NCBI GenBank assembly: GCA_017506865.1
Contig: JAFCMP010000026.1
Location: 310,001 to 374,000, forward strand
Direction: 5' to 3'
Origin: Tribonema minus
Lineage: Eukaryota > Sar > Xanthophyceae > Tribonematales > Tribonemataceae
DNA length: 64,000 nt
How positions within the stretch are numbered: position 1 is the first letter of the stretch; the number at the start of each line of letters is the position of its first letter. The notes under the pieces were generated by a model. That model ran no database searches, was not told where the DNA came from, and saw only the letters and a program-made list of their open reading frames with translations. The position numbers and the translations under genes were made by a program. Below are positions 9,986-21,814 of the stretch, piece after piece.

Positions 9986-11228
9986 AGCGGCGGTCGCCTG
10001 CGCTTGTTAACTGGTGTTTGTGCGCACCACACGGGCCCCATTGAGGCCTGAATTGGCGTAATAGCGACGCGGATACTGAAAAGCGACGTGAGGGCAGAGT
10101 AGCCTTCTTGAGCTTGCGCGTTACCATTGTTCACAAATAATGCAGGATTCGGAATAATGTACTCAGGTTTAAACTGGTGTTCGTACAGAAGCTAAGTAAC
10201 TTCAACATACCAAGTTCAGCTCATGCTCAGAAGGTCATCCTCAACATCTCTTGAAGTTCAGCACATGTTCAACTTCTGAAAGCTCAATATTGATCGGCTC
10301 AACGTCACCAACCCAATAAGTTCCGGTGACTTCAACATTGTGTAGATACTTCAACTGGGACTGATCAATATTGCGTGCTGTAAACCCGTGCTTTTCTAGC
10401 ATCCAGGTCGTTTCCGCCCCACTTCAGGCCTCATGTGGGGATCCCACAATATGAGCAAGCTTCCAGTATAGAGTGGCTCAAACTTCCATCATCAAGTCTA
10501 AACTTCAATTCCTGCTCCGCTTCGACGCACATGTGGTCCAGAGGCTGCTTAAATTGGAAACACATATGGTGAGGCAAAACAGGTCACGTTACAGAGACGT
10601 TATCGCGACAGTCCGCGACGACCCATATTGAGCAGCTCCCAACAGCAGGCGCTCCATTGCACACCAGCTTCATTAGTTTTGCTGGCACGTTGGATTGGTG
10701 ATTCCGGTCTGGCATGAGGCGCTCAAGGTGGAAGCCGCGGCAACGCGGCCTGCTTGAGGTCGGGAAATCGGTGTTGAGACTCTTGAGCATAGTAAAGGTC
10801 AGGATTGCCCCAACGCGTATGCGTATAAATCTACGCATGGGTATATGCGTAGATATACGGGATACATCTTGACAAATGTACGCTTATGCTCTGCTCAGGG
10901 GTGTAAGGCCCCCATTTCCCCTCAGTGAGGCTAGTTTGCTAGCTGCGGATTGCCCGCTGGGCGCTGTGCTTGCTCCCTCCCTTTGTTTGGCGCCGAAATG
11001 CAACTTCAACTCAAGATCAACATTACGCCATCAACTGTCATGGCTGCGAACACGGATGACACTGAGGTGGTGGGCGTGAGAGATCAGCAGCAAGCCATCA
11101 CTTGTGCAGTGGTGTCTAGTGCAGCTTTTAGGAAGAACTCTTGCCAGCCCCGCCGTGCGCAGCACCAGGACACAATTCCCCAAAGGTGATAGTGCAGTCC
11201 ACCACCGGCGATGTCATGCATGCATGAT

Positions 11229-11420
11229 CCCTGCATGGTGAAGATCCAGCAGTCAGCCTGCAAGGTGCAAGTGCTAAAGTTTGTTGTGACTTGTGTTAAA
11301 ACGTGCAGCATTAGCCCTGCATGGCAAAGATCCAGCAGTCAGCCTGCAAGGTGCAAGTGCTGAAATCTGTTTTGACCGTATACAAACATGAAGCATTAAC
11401 CCCTGCATGGTGAAGATCCA
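11229..11420. repeat. 86-bp tandem repeat, about 2.2 copies
   Basis: Units begin with ccctgcatgg at 11229, 11315 and 11401. The first two are complete and the third stops after the word gatccagca. They share the core agtcagcctgcaaggtgcaa. Confidence 0.85.
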
Positions 11421-11474
11421 GCACTAAGGCTCGGGAGCGGATAATCCTGCAGGGTAGCCAACTTGCTGCAGAGA

Positions 11475-11580
11475 CTAAGTCCAGGCATGTAGCGCTAGCT
11501 TTGTAGAGTGCAGACATGTAGCAGCAGTTTTGTAGAGTGCGTGATGTAGCGCGTGCCTTGTAGAGTGCAGATTTGTACCA
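11475..11580. repeat. Short imperfect tandem repeat around tttgtagagtgc
   Basis: The word ttgtagagtgc recurs at intervals of about 30-35 bp with catgtagcgc-type spacers, in at least three units, ending near 11575. Confidence 0.7.
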
Positions 11581-12088
11581 CTTGCCTCAATTGTCAGCAC
11601 AAGGCCGCTAGCCTAGAAGATTGTGAATTATCTGCAGCCGCTTGGCTGTGTAAGTGCCATGGTAAGCAGCACGTACATCGGAGAGTGCAGATAAGACAGA
11701 CGCTACAGCTGGGGAAGAGCTGGGATCAAACAAGCCGACGCACCTGTTAACTTGGCTCTTAGCGCAGGCCTTATGGCGTTGTTCCAGGTCTTACCAGCGC
11801 ACGCTGATATCCCAAGAGTAGCCGCCGGTGGCGTTAGGGAAGAGCACGGTCTTGTTGCTGCAGCGCGACAGTCTTGAGAGTGGTGGACGCAGTGTGACGT
11901 TCTGTCAAGCTCTTCACGTTGAGTTGATGAATTGACCGCAGACTGTATTGCAGCGCAATAGCAAGTTCCAGCACCATCCTATGCCACTCTGTTATCCCTG
12001 CACTCAACCGCCCAAACTGATGCAGCGCCAGAACTAGACCCTTTGTGCCTATAAAGCGCCAACTTCAAGCACATCACCTTGTGCTGTG

Positions 12089-12648
12089 ATGCCAAAATAA
12101 CAAAAGGCCCGCTGAAGGGCGCCCAAGACGACCTCCGCCCGCGCGTCCACGAGCCCCCACCCCCCACAGAGGACGCGCCTGGTGGTGCTGTGCCGACGGC
12201 TCGCGCAGACCCGCCCGCCGCCGTCCCGTCCGCAAACATCGGCGTTGCAGCGGCGGGCAATGGGGCGAGCACTGCCTCAGGTGCAGCAGTGCTCGGCAGC
12301 AGCACGGCAGCGCCTCCGCCGACGCCCCCCCACGAACACAGCGTCGCCAGCGCCGCCGCCACCGCGGCGCAGCAGTGGCTCGCGCGTCCGCTCCCCGCGC
12401 CGCGGCGCCGCAAGCTCAGCATCGTGCAGCTCGACATCAGCGGCGACAACATTGACTTTGCTGTCGAAGAACAGTTGCACGTAGACGCGTCGCGCGTGCC
12501 GCTGAACGTCACCGCATGGGGCGACTGCGGCAGCGGCTCCGACAATGACCTGCGAGCGGGGGCGCAGCGCGTGGCGCTCGCCGTACCTGCCTATCCCGGC
12601 GTCAGTGTCGATGAAGTCGGCCGCGCCCTGCAGGCTCTCGCGGCGTAG
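12089..12648 (+). CDS. Probable last exon of an unknown Ala/Pro-rich protein
   Basis: A GC-rich open frame of about 185 codons ends in TAG at 12646-12648 and has no in-frame ATG, so it is more likely an exon than a whole gene. A plausible acceptor is the AG at about 12106-12107. The first two thirds are low-complexity Ala, Pro and Ser. The last third is more ordinary (RKLSIVQLDISGDNIDFA, then VDEVGRALQALAA at the end). No domain was recognised, and upstream exons were not identified. Confidence 0.35.
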
Positions 12649-13088
12649 ACCGCGGGGTTCAGGGGCTGGACCCGGGGACGTGGATGCAGGTTTTGCAGTG
12701 TGTCACAGTGCCATGTGTAGGAAAGGATGGGCTTCGTACGTGAGTCTGTGCAAGCCGGCGCCACGAGTGCGCGAGGCCTTGTGTAGCGAGCGCAACTGGT
12801 GCAGATTTCTGCGTGTTCAGCATGTAAGTCTTTGAAGCGTTGGTGCATGTGGGCGCACTTGATCGCATGCAAGACCGCCACGAAGCAGATGTGTCAGTAG
12901 TCGCATGGTGTCCGTCTGATGAATAAAGACAAATAACTGTGTGGGAGAGAACATGCATTTTGCTGGAGGCAGGCAGTAACAACACGCAGAAAAGGAGGGC
13001 ATGAAGACGTGCGCAAGAGCGCGGTGAATGCTGTGTCGCTTCTGAGCACTGCTTGTCATCGTGGAGCGCTGCGGCTGTTGCTTAGTAT

Positions 13089-13121
13089 TAGGGTAAGGGT
13101 TAGGGTCACCCTAACCCTATC
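13089..13121. repeat. Interstitial telomere-like repeats, head to head
   Basis: About three TTAGGG/TTAAGGG-type units (tagggtaagggttagggt) are followed at once by complementary caccctaaccctat. Further degenerate units run to about 13185. Similar two- to three-unit tracts occur at 23011-23027, at about 5060 in the left arm and at about 51390 in the right arm. Confidence 0.65.
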
Positions 13122-14114
13122 TTCAACCCAGGTTGTCCCTAATCTTACCCTGACCTAACTTTTTCTTTTAATCCTCATCCTAAACCTGCTCTTCTTGGGG
13201 CTGAGTGGTCAAGTAGACACTGGCGCGTCAATTTCACGATGTGGCTGGAATCATCACCATGCCGCCATGGGCGTGCCTGCGTGCAAAGGACGGAGCGTCA
13301 CTTGTGCAAAGGGCGCAACACAACTTCAACATCAATTGATTCGAGCTCACCGCAGCGCACGCTGCTCACGTTTTGATGCTTGCAGTAGGCCGGCTAAGTC
13401 CTGTTGCTAGCGTGGACAGCGCTCCTCATTGTGACAGCTAGCGCCTGGCACCTAGCCGCCTACGTCCGCGTCCGCAACGGCGTCGACTTTGTGGCGCAGT
13501 GGGCACTGGGGATGGCAGCTAGCAACGTGAGTGTGGTGATGCTCGGCGAACTTCTTTCGCCCCGAGGCCAAGAGGCATACTAGTATATGATCACCATAGC
13601 AGGGGCAAAGAGAGTTCTGTTCTGAAGTATTTGTTTGAGTGATGTACTATTGGCCCTGAAGTTCTGTTTCACTTTCAGCTCCTGTAGGCGCTTCAGCTGG
13701 TTGTGGCTGCCACCTTCACTATGGCTGGTGTACGCAGTGCTTGCTTGTGCTACGCGCACAACTTGACTGCGAGCCTAGGGCACATATAAGTAGCGATCGA
13801 CAGGTTTCGAAGCGGCATGCATGCTCGTTGTGTTGAAGCATGCACAGCAGCAGAATCAAGAGCGACATTTCCTGCACGCACCTGTATCTCAGCCAAGAGC
13901 TTCACATTGTCAAGTCGTTTTACGAGGAGTACAGAGCTGACGAAGTCAACTCACTTGATCGCAACTGTGACTCGTACTGTGCTTGTGCAAACCATGGACA
14001 ATGCGCCACTCTTGCCGGTGCCTGTACATAGATATTGTGGCATAAAAGTCACACTTCAACGCATCACGACGCCTCGCGGTCACTCTCTCCCGCGATTCTG
14101 CCGTTACCGCGCAG

Positions 14115-14339
14115 GCTTTGGTGACAGCCATCCTGATCTGGCACCTCCTCTGTCTCGCCCTGCAAGCGGCCGTCGCTGCGGTGGCAGCGTTTACGCTGAC
14201 CGTGACAGCGCTCGTCCCCATCTGTGTCAAGGGCCGCAGCCCGTGCCCGCTGCCGCCGCCGCATGTGTGTCAGCGTGACGGTGACTCAGGAAAAAAGAGG
14301 GGCCTCGTTTGCCAGCAATCAGCCGCCATCGGGCCATAA
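14115..14339 (+). CDS. Possible exon encoding hydrophobic helices
   Basis: After a pyrimidine-containing acceptor ending gcgcag at 14114, the frame encodes a strongly hydrophobic stretch (ILIWHLLCLALQAAVAAVAAF and onward), enough for one or two membrane helices, before a basic, Pro-rich tail. No neighbouring exon could be matched and no family was recognised. Confidence 0.25.
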   Translation, partial: ALVTAILIWHLLCLALQAAVAAVAAFTLTVTALVPICVKGRSPCPLPPPHVCQRDGDSGKKRGLVCQQSAAIGP

Positions 14340-14590
14340 TCCGCCAGTGCGGCTAATCTGTTCGTTTGCCGCCATAAGGTAGGTTCACACGACTATCGCG
14401 GCGAATTTTTTTGGCCGTTTGCCGGCGAATTCCGGAGGATGGGCGGCTATTGGATTTTGCGCGGCCGATGAGTGGCTTATGCCGGCTATTAGCCACAATT
14501 TGCTGGCAGGAGACCGGCGCATACCCGGCAAATGACCTGCTCGACCACCTCATAGCCGGCGGATAGCCGCCGGAATGCAGTTGAGCGTTG
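14340..14590. repeat. Cluster of gccggc/ggctat inverted repeats
   Basis: The words ccggctatt, agccggc, gccgg and ggcggctat occur repeatedly in both orientations over about 240 bp, giving several possible small hairpins. This could be the end of a DNA transposon, but no clear termini or target duplication are seen. Confidence 0.4.
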
Positions 14591-17363
14591 CCATCAAGCG
14601 TGTAGCATATTTTTTATTAATACCAAGCCTGATGCATGCACAGAGCGACCATACACACAATGTGTCACACATCAATATGACAGGTGGTAACAATTCAAGC
14701 ACACCAATACACTAAGTCGTAGAATCGAGTCGGACCATCAAGGTATCATTCAAACCGGTGGCCACAGACGCGCCCGATAACTACCCAACCAAAACTGCAC
14801 GGCAACTTGCAACTACTACATCTAATTACAACACAGCAGCGTGTCTGATTGCAACTTTGTTGACTGTGTCCCTCCGATGAAGATGATGCCAACCAGCTAG
14901 AAAAAACGGCCTGCCGATGCATCGGAGTCGTCTTCATTGTCATCGTCTTCAGAGTCCGAGTCATCGCCCTGCCCATCGCCACCCCCCCCGCTGGCCGTCG
15001 CTGCGCTCCCCATTGTCCTCCTGCAGCCCGCTGCCATCACCGCCGTGCACCTTCTCCTCCCCGTCATTGCTGTTCTCCTCCTCCACCCTGATGTGTATGA
15101 GCTCCCCGTTGGCATGCTGATCGCCTTCATCACAAGCCCCGTTGGCGTGCTGATTACCTCCATGAGCTCCGGCATCTGCCTAAGTGATCAACAAAGCAGC
15201 ATTGTAGTAGACTCAGATCAGCACCGACTTGTACACACTTGCGAATGCACAGTTGGCTTGTGTCAAACTTACTGCGACGGACATGCTATGCCGAACAATA
15301 GTAGGACCGTAACTACTAGTATCATCACCGTAGGTGCACCTGGTCCATTAACATGGCATCATGCTGAGGTCACCAATGCGCAACATGTGCAAAGTCATCT
15401 TAAGAATTCTCATAAGGCTACTTTAGTCAACTCTGCTAAGCCAGCACGAAATTTTGTACAAACAAGGGTGTAACGCACACAGGGAAGCAATATATATATA
15501 TATATATATATTTCGAAGTTATATACACACCATGATGGTGCATGTGTATGCACACATGCGTACACCTTCGAGGGTCCATTGAAGCTTACTACTCCAGTTG
15601 CGATGCAAATCAACTCCTCATTGATCAACAACGATCGTCATATGCATATGTAGCACAACATATATATGACATAGAAGCGTACAATATGCATATGCGACAT
15701 TAATACCTGTACCATTCATGCGGCAGCAACAGAATTTCTTAGAGCAGAATGTATGCATGCATGCACAATGTCATGCTGCAGCCATGGCTGCAGTACTTCA
15801 AGGGGAGTGTCGCAGCAAGCCAATGGATGCCCACAGACACACTGTGGCACAGTACACAAGATTATCGTATGGTGATCCAGCGCGTCCGTATTCAGCGGCT
15901 GCATGCAGATCTTGCATAAAACCATATATGCACCATGGTTTCGGGCCTGGATAACTGGTTTGTGTCTTCAGTGCACTGTTCATTTTGTCCGCCTCTTGCA
16001 AAAGCACCATGCAGATAGCCTACTGGTCGCTGTATAGGCGCTCACTGACTGTGCTGCGGCTATTGAGCAGGTAATTCTCATTGGCCTCGAGGGTTTGCGT
16101 GGAGGCTGCTTCCGGGGGGTTTGCGTCGAGGCTGCTACAGTGATAGATGCGAAGTCTATGTGGCAAAAATCCCTCACCAGAGAGATGTAGGAGTGATCAC
16201 GTGTGCCACTCCGGTGGACACAGCACCACGGCGGCAGGCGTAACTGCAGTAGCTCGCCTTTAGGCGGATTCCGTCGCAGGCTCTGTGAGCATGTCAGCCG
16301 CTGAATGCTCTGTGCTCTGGTATTATCATCACCCTCAGGTAGATGGGGGACGGGATGTTTTCTCTGACGCTCACATCTGTTCACCTACGGGGGAGAAAGT
16401 TCATGAAGTCCTGAAGTTGTATATTATGTCCTGGACCGCATGGCTGAGCACACGACACCAGAGGCTTTGCAATAACTATATCTACGGGGGGGCCGGCGGT
16501 TCGGCGCTGGCCGGCGAGGGCCGCGGCACCTGCAACAGTGTAACACGGCGGTAGGCGCTGACGTCGCCATCGGGGTTACAACTGCATTCCTGAAGTTCGA
16601 AACTGCACATACCTACCTACCTTGTGCAAGCCTGGAGAACACGGTGGCGTCTAGCACACATCACACACGCCATCGGCTACCAGGAGAGCGCCTTCTTCGG
16701 AGCTGCCACGCTCCGATGATCACCCCACACGCATAGATGAGCTCATAGGTGAGCTTTCCGCAGAGGAAATGTTGCACTGCCCCCAATGCGTGCTTAGAGG
16801 CATCATCCGACAGTAGGGAGTCTGGGGGCGCTGGAGGCAGATGCTACGTGATGGGCGTGAGTGCGTTCTGCTGCACACTGTTAGTGGCAGAGCGTTCAGC
16901 AGACTTTTGTAACCATGCCAGGTAGGCAGCAGGGCTCGCGTGGGTTCGGCTCTGGTGCAAAGTTGAAGCTTCTTGGCTGAAGCAGCTGGCGAGGCGGATT
17001 AGTGCTGCGGGTTACGCCATTCCTTTGTTCCCGCTGCTGCTTTCCGCCTTGCAGTTTGTGCACATAAAATTCACGTTTTTCTCAGTGGTTGGCGATAACA
17101 TTACGCACCCGCTCGCAGAGGCTGAGTGATGGCTGCGGACAAGCGTGCTGGACTGGAGCGCTGTCAGCCAGAATTGGCAACGATGATCAGCGGGCAACCC
17201 TGGCACCAGATACAGTTCACACTGCTTTTTGGCCCAGGACTTGTTCAGCGCGAAGCTGATTGGGCGCGGATATCATACCAGCAACTGGCGGACTGTCCCC
17301 GCTTGATGACATGATGTGCTGCCGTTTTCATGGCCTTACAGGTGGGCGCACTGGCTAGCTGAC
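14591..17363. other. No recognised gene
   Basis: This holds weak, low-complexity open frames (for example 14937-15473, Ser/Pro-rich), an AT dinucleotide run at 15490-15512 and a palindrome-rich segment around 15640-15790 with repeated gcatgcatgc and catatgcatatg words. Nothing supports a named gene. Confidence 0.4.
15490..15512. repeat. AT dinucleotide microsatellite
   Basis: About eleven and a half uninterrupted AT units. Confidence 0.95.
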
Positions 17364-17649
17364 ATGGCTGAAGCAGGCGACACCGCTGCTGCTGGCGGCG
17401 GGCCACCTGCTGCGCTCAGCGTGATCGATGGGCAGATCGCAGCCATCCGGCAGGACCTCAACGACGCCAAGGAGGCCATCAAAGCCATCTACGTCGCAAG
17501 GGAAGCAACTCCACCTGTGGTTTTGCCGAGGTATGTGAGCGAGGAGAAGCAGGACCAGGCCTTGGACCGGCTGGGGGTGGAGAAGGAGCGTCTGCTGGAC
17601 ATCCTGAAAGATCTCACCTCTCAGCGGGCACAGGCACAGGCGCAAGCAG
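17364..17649 (+). CDS. First exon of a coiled-coil/kinase gene
   Basis: An ATG at 17364 opens 95 codons that end at a good donor (CAG|GTGGGT at 17649/17650). The peptide starts MAEAGDTAAAGGG, then forms a helix-rich, charged stretch (VIDGQIAAIRQDLNDAKEA, later LDRLGVEKERLLDILKDL) typical of a coiled coil. The codon use is GC-rich, unlike the flanks. Downstream mini-exons and the kinase exons lie on the same strand in register, which suggests one gene. A charged coiled-coil N-terminus followed by a divergent kinase resembles Crinkler-type proteins of algae and fungi, but that is an inference from architecture only. Confidence 0.5.
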
Positions 17650-18171
17650 GTGGGTAGGCTTACAGCTGGTGTGTACCTCCCGTATGCACACGTGTGGGAG
17701 TATTGGACCAGCCCTGTAGCTTGCCATGCATGGGCAACTGGTATTCGAAGTAGTTCACTGGTGGCATGGCACAAGTGCTGAAGGACGCTCTTCTTGGTAA
17801 GCGACTGCATTTCCTGCGATTTGCGTTGTTCATCCAACTGGAGCACGAAGCAAGCTACTTGAACTTCACTGAGTTATCTGTGATGGTTCACAGCAGCATG
17901 TCATATGTTCTGACTGATATTGTATGGAGGGCAGCGCAGAGCAGCATGCACCCATCAATTTTCTGTATTGCTGGCACAATCATGCGTGTCATTAGTGAGT
18001 GTAGCAGAGCAGCACATCTGAACAGCATGTCCTAGTAGTTCAATTGGAAAAGCATGTTCGTCTGAGATGCGTTTTCAGAGTCCAACAGGCGCAAGAGGCG
18101 TATCAGGATGCTTCCCGGCGCAGGTCTGGTGCCTTCTTCTTGAGAGAATGTACTCCTATGCTTGCCAGGCT

Positions 18172-18222
18172 GTGCATGACCTAAGGTTGTGCATGACCTA
18201 AGGTTGTGCATGACCTAATCCG
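18172..18222. repeat. 17-bp tandem repeat, three copies
   Basis: The unit ttgtgcatgacctaagg, with small variation in the first and last copy, is repeated three times in what is probably an intron. Confidence 0.9.
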
Positions 18223-18669
18223 CTTCGCAAGTCACTCACGCAGGCGCCCGCCTTCATCTCATGACATGGCCAACTATTTCGGTGCTGTCTGCTCGTTAGG
18301 CCTCGACGCCACATAGGTCTATGCTTTTTGGGCTTTTGCAGGATGAATGCACGGAATTGGACTGAAGCGCGCCATCCTCTAGCTGCTGATGCTTGTTACA
18401 AGGCATGATAGTATTCACTCTTGGTGCAAGGATGGCACATACATGTGGTTGGCTGCGCTGCTGCTGGCTCCTTGTTGGCACCACTGTTGTGGTTGCGGCA
18501 GTGTGTGAACCAACCGCGTCCGTGCATGTCGGCTCGATTCAACGTAGTAAGCTTACTCACTAATGCTAGTCATGCGAATTCAGGTTTGCCACCATGCCAC
18601 TTTTTGCTTTACATGGCTTAAATGTTGCTGCCACGTTGTGGCTGTTGCCTTGTCTGTGGTTTTCTCCAG

Positions 18670-18714
18670 GACCTGCGCAAGTCGGAGGCGGCGCTGGCAG
18701 TGGCGCGGCTGCAG
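18670..18714 (+). CDS. 45-bp internal exon of the coiled-coil/kinase gene
   Basis: The exon is bounded by a consensus acceptor (ttctccag at 18662-18669) and a consensus donor (CAG|GTGAGG at 18714/18715). In phase 0 it encodes DLRKSEAALAVARLQ, a continuation of the coiled coil. The 45-bp length keeps the frame. Its membership in the gene starting at 17364 is inferred from strand, order and character; the linking exon after 17649 was not fixed, though a 21-bp candidate lies near 17774-17794. Confidence 0.45.
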
Positions 18715-19599
18715 GTGAGGTGGTGCTGCATGCGTCGCATACATTCTTGTGTTTCCCTGCAGAGGTTGCATATGGCGCGGCGCAGTGACCATCACCTGTA
18801 CCCTGGAGGTCTTGGTTTGCGGGCGACGTAATTTCACAGGGGCGCAGCATAGTGCACGTTCACAGAGTTGTATTTCATGCAGTTTCTTGCCATTGCTTTG
18901 TCCTGGGTGAACGCTTGCAGTGCATATCTGCTGACGGCGTTCTAGGTCAGTAATTCTTTTCAATATTATATCTGACGAGCATCATCCCTCGTCCAAATCT
19001 CTTACTACCATTGTAGTGAGTAAGTAGACTTGGCGAATGTCTCATGGACGCAGCGTAGCAATTCGTGGACTTTTGATGGTTTTGTTACAACATGTTGCAT
19101 GTTGTGGTCAGCTGTTCTGTCTTTTCATTTGTGAGTATTGCAGGAGTGTTGTATTTTGCCCCAACCCTCTTTCGCCACTGTAGACACTGAAATTGTGCAA
19201 CGATTCGTGTGTTCAGTTGTTCAGTTTTTGAAATGAAGAGCAGAATGTGGGTTCAGTATTTGAGTTTGCGAAATGAGAAGCGTCTGCCTCTGCGGTAGCT
19301 GTCAAGCGTCAGCAACAGCCCAGCCAACCGTCATCGCTTTTGCCCTAATCACAGGTCATGTCTCATGACCTGTGCTGCTGCGTGTTAGGGTATTGACAGC
19401 GCTTTCGTGCACGTTCCTGACTGAGTCTCACTGCAGTCCTGTAGCTGATGCTATGCTGCAGCATAGTCTGTAGGTGCACTCTTTGCACATGTGTGCGGCA
19501 GCACCTTGTACAGGCAAGTTGCTCAGAGACAGCTGCCATGCTGCTGGCGTTTCCATTTACCAATGGGAGGGTCGCGGTAGTGCACGTGCTGATCGTGTG

Positions 19600-19682
19600 A
19601 GGAATCCACGGAGCCTGATCCTTAGTAGCCACTACGCGCGCAAGGAATCCAAGGAGCCTGATCCTCAGTAGCCACTACGCTT
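19600..19682. repeat. About 44-bp tandem duplication
   Basis: The words ggaatccacggagcctgatcc and tagtagccactacgc occur at 19600-19638 and again, slightly altered, at 19645-19682. Confidence 0.8.
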
Positions 19683-20258
19683 GCTGGTACTTCCATGGCA
19701 GGAGCAGGTTACTGTTTATGCTGCGTTCGCGAAACGCTGCCAATTTTTCGCCCTGCTCTTCCACTTTGTTGCAGACATGTTTATACCCTGCCTTCTGAGC
19801 CCGCCACTTTGTCTGCCCTTGCATATGTATGTGCGCACATCACCCTTGACCCTCATCGTTAGGCACACGCCACCGTTGCCCAATGTCGCGTGTGCAGGCA
19901 CTGTGCAGTGAGGTTCCATCAGGGTGAATCACAATTATTCATGGCATCAGTGCTCGTCTAAGTGAAGCTTGCAATATTATGTCAGGTCTATTGTCATGGC
20001 AGATTTGTCGGGAGGTTGCACGCTGTCTTCTATTGCAGTAGCCTCCAACGCTGCTGGCCCTTTCTCGCTATATTCCGCACACAGTATGCAGTTGTGGGAT
20101 GAACGTAAGTTAGTGTGATGCACTGGATTGGGTAAATACGTTTGCTGCAGCTGCCCATGCCAAAGGCTGGTTGGCTGTTCGTGTCAGCTTCGGCAACACG
20201 CGGCTGATGTTGTGCCTGCCATGCTGCGCCTCTGTGTCTCGCCTGTCTCTGCTCTCAG

Positions 20259-20300
20259 GGCGTGCGCAAGTTGGCGCTGGAAGCGGTGGTGGCATGGAAG
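20259..20300 (+). CDS. 42-bp internal exon of the coiled-coil/kinase gene
   Basis: The exon lies between acceptor ctctcag (ending 20258) and donor AAG|GTGAGA (20300/20301). In phase 0 it encodes GVRKLALEAVVAWK, similar in length and character to the exon at 18670-18714. Small coiled-coil exons in series before a kinase exon support a single gene model. The next short exon, toward 20696, is not certain. Confidence 0.4.
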
Positions 20301-20695
20301 GTGAGATGGATGTTGCAATGGGCAAGCAGTTTGAGCTTCGCCTGTATCTTTTCATTATTTCCTTTGATTCAGTGCAGGTGGCTACGCCGATGCTGTGCAC
20401 GCTTGCGCTGGTGCCTGCCTTTTTTTTTGCGATGCTCAGGTGGCACTCGTTGGTCGTATAACCTTGATGCCGCCTGCAGTAACAGGTATGGCAGTCCCCA
20501 TCTGATCAGTAGAGTCATCGTAGAGTCGGTGCTGGTTTGGCGTCTGGTGGCACTGTGGTGCTTTTACGCGTGCGTGGCAGAGCTAGTAGCACATCACAGG
20601 CGCACATAAGTCCTGCACTGCTAGGCAGGGGTGGGCTCTGACGGGGCATATGAATACAAAGTGGCACTCACACACCAACTCATTGTTGTCCTGCA

Positions 20696-21335
20696 ATGCC
20701 CTATTCAGACTACACCGGACGTCTCACTCAGCTGCTGCGACAGGCACACATCCATCGACCCCGTCCGGATGTGCTGGACCTCATCGTGCGGCGTTTTTCC
20801 AGCCGACTCCTTGCAGTGACCACAGTCGATCAAGCTTTGGACCTGTATCGAGATGCCGAATTTCTGCCTGGGTCGTCCACGTCATCATGCTGGGTAGAGC
20901 TGCACTCCCTGCGTCTGAATGGACCATTTGCGGAGCAGCTCCCCCAGTGCATCCTGACTGCCTTGGATTCAGATGGCAATCCTGCCATTGTGAAACTCCT
21001 TGCAGTCTCATCACATGAGCTAATGACAGGAGCTCCCGCATCCCAACTTTCCGAGGCGTCTGTCTGCCGGCAGCTGCGCCTGAAAAATGCCAACGATGCT
21101 GGTGTGCCTGTGGTGCGCGGAGAGGTCCTGGAACTGCGGCTGCCATTTGCCAGTGCGCGCACGACAAAGCATGGGCCAGGTGTTTACCCAGCGCTGGTTA
21201 TGCCGCGGTACTCCTGCGTTGTCAGCGACCTACCACTGGTCCCTGAGCATGCCATTGCACGAGGTGCAGCACGGCTTGTGCAGGCCATTGACTTCATGCA
21301 CGAGAGGGGTTATGTGCACATGGACATCAAGGCAA
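20696..21335 (+). CDS. Protein kinase N-lobe and catalytic-loop exon
   Basis: The open frame runs from about 20696 (the ATG may be internal, with an acceptor at 20705) to a GTAAGC donor at 21336. Kinase landmarks in order are AIVKLLAV (ATP-binding Lys in strand 3), a helix with a Glu (SEASVCRQLRL), a hinge-like MPRYSCVV, and HERGYVHMDIKA, where the canonical HRD is HMD with the catalytic Asp kept. The exon ends one base into the codon that completes K-A-T-N after splicing. The glycine loop is not obvious. It continues at 21477. It is likely a serine/threonine-type kinase of unknown target, with the divergent features common in lineage-expanded algal kinases. Confidence 0.7.
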
Positions 21336-21476
21336 GTAAGCAGCGCTGATGCACTTGTTGCCATTGGTGTGATACAGCATATCTCTCCATGTTCTTCTCA
21401 AATGGCTGCGAAGGGTGCGTTTATGACTAGCTTGATGACGGCTGCTCCTGCCTGCTTTCGCTCTGATGACAGGCAG
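21336..21476 (+). other. Intron between the two kinase exons
   Basis: A 141-bp GT-AG intron with donor GTAAGC and acceptor ggcag. Removing it joins DIKA to TNVFVD, restoring the conserved Asn six residues after the catalytic Asp minus one, as in DIKxxN loops. A GC-AG alternative (gcaagt to gacag) would give DIKAAN and cannot be excluded. Confidence 0.65.
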
Positions 21477-21814
21477 CCAATGTGTTTGTGGATACGGCTG
21501 GAAATTGGTTTCTGGGTGACTTTGGTTCTACGGTTCGCGTCAACGACCCCATCCACTCCTACACAAGATGGTTCTTCCCCAACAACATGGCGCAGCAGGC
21601 TGCGCAGTTCAAGCATGATTGGTACTTGCTGGCTGTGATGCTGGCTGTGGAGCTGCACAAGGAAGATTGGAAGGAGCAGCTGTTTGAGCATGAACGTGTC
21701 AGCACACGCAAGCTGCGCATTGCAGCCTCTACTGCTCAGCTAGAGAGTCTGAAGGAGGTACTTGCCCTTGTCATGGGCCGCGGAGAAGTGGATGAAGGTG
21801 GGGCACTTGGTTGA
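21477..21814 (+). CDS. Protein kinase C-lobe exon (last exon)
   Basis: The exon continues the kinase with TNVFVDTAGNWFLGDFGST, giving the metal-binding DFG, then an activation segment and the helix region FKHDWYLLAVMLAVELH (Asp-Trp-Tyr in place of the usual DVWSLG). It ends QLESLKEVLALVMGRGEVDE and then TGA at 21812-21814. The last 78 bp are tandemly duplicated directly downstream. No membrane segment is visible, so the product is probably soluble. The kinase call rests on the ordered Lys, HxD, DxxxxN and DFG motifs across the splice. Confidence 0.7.

Larger units (their letters stand above)
9986..12078. other. AT-richer intergenic stretch with tandem repeats
   Basis: No convincing gene is seen. 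About 10190-10390 is rich in the words cttcaac and ttcagc. A short imperfect palindromic cluster built on gcgtat/atacgc lies at 10812-10862. Two tandem repeat arrays follow and are listed separately. Confidence 0.5.
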
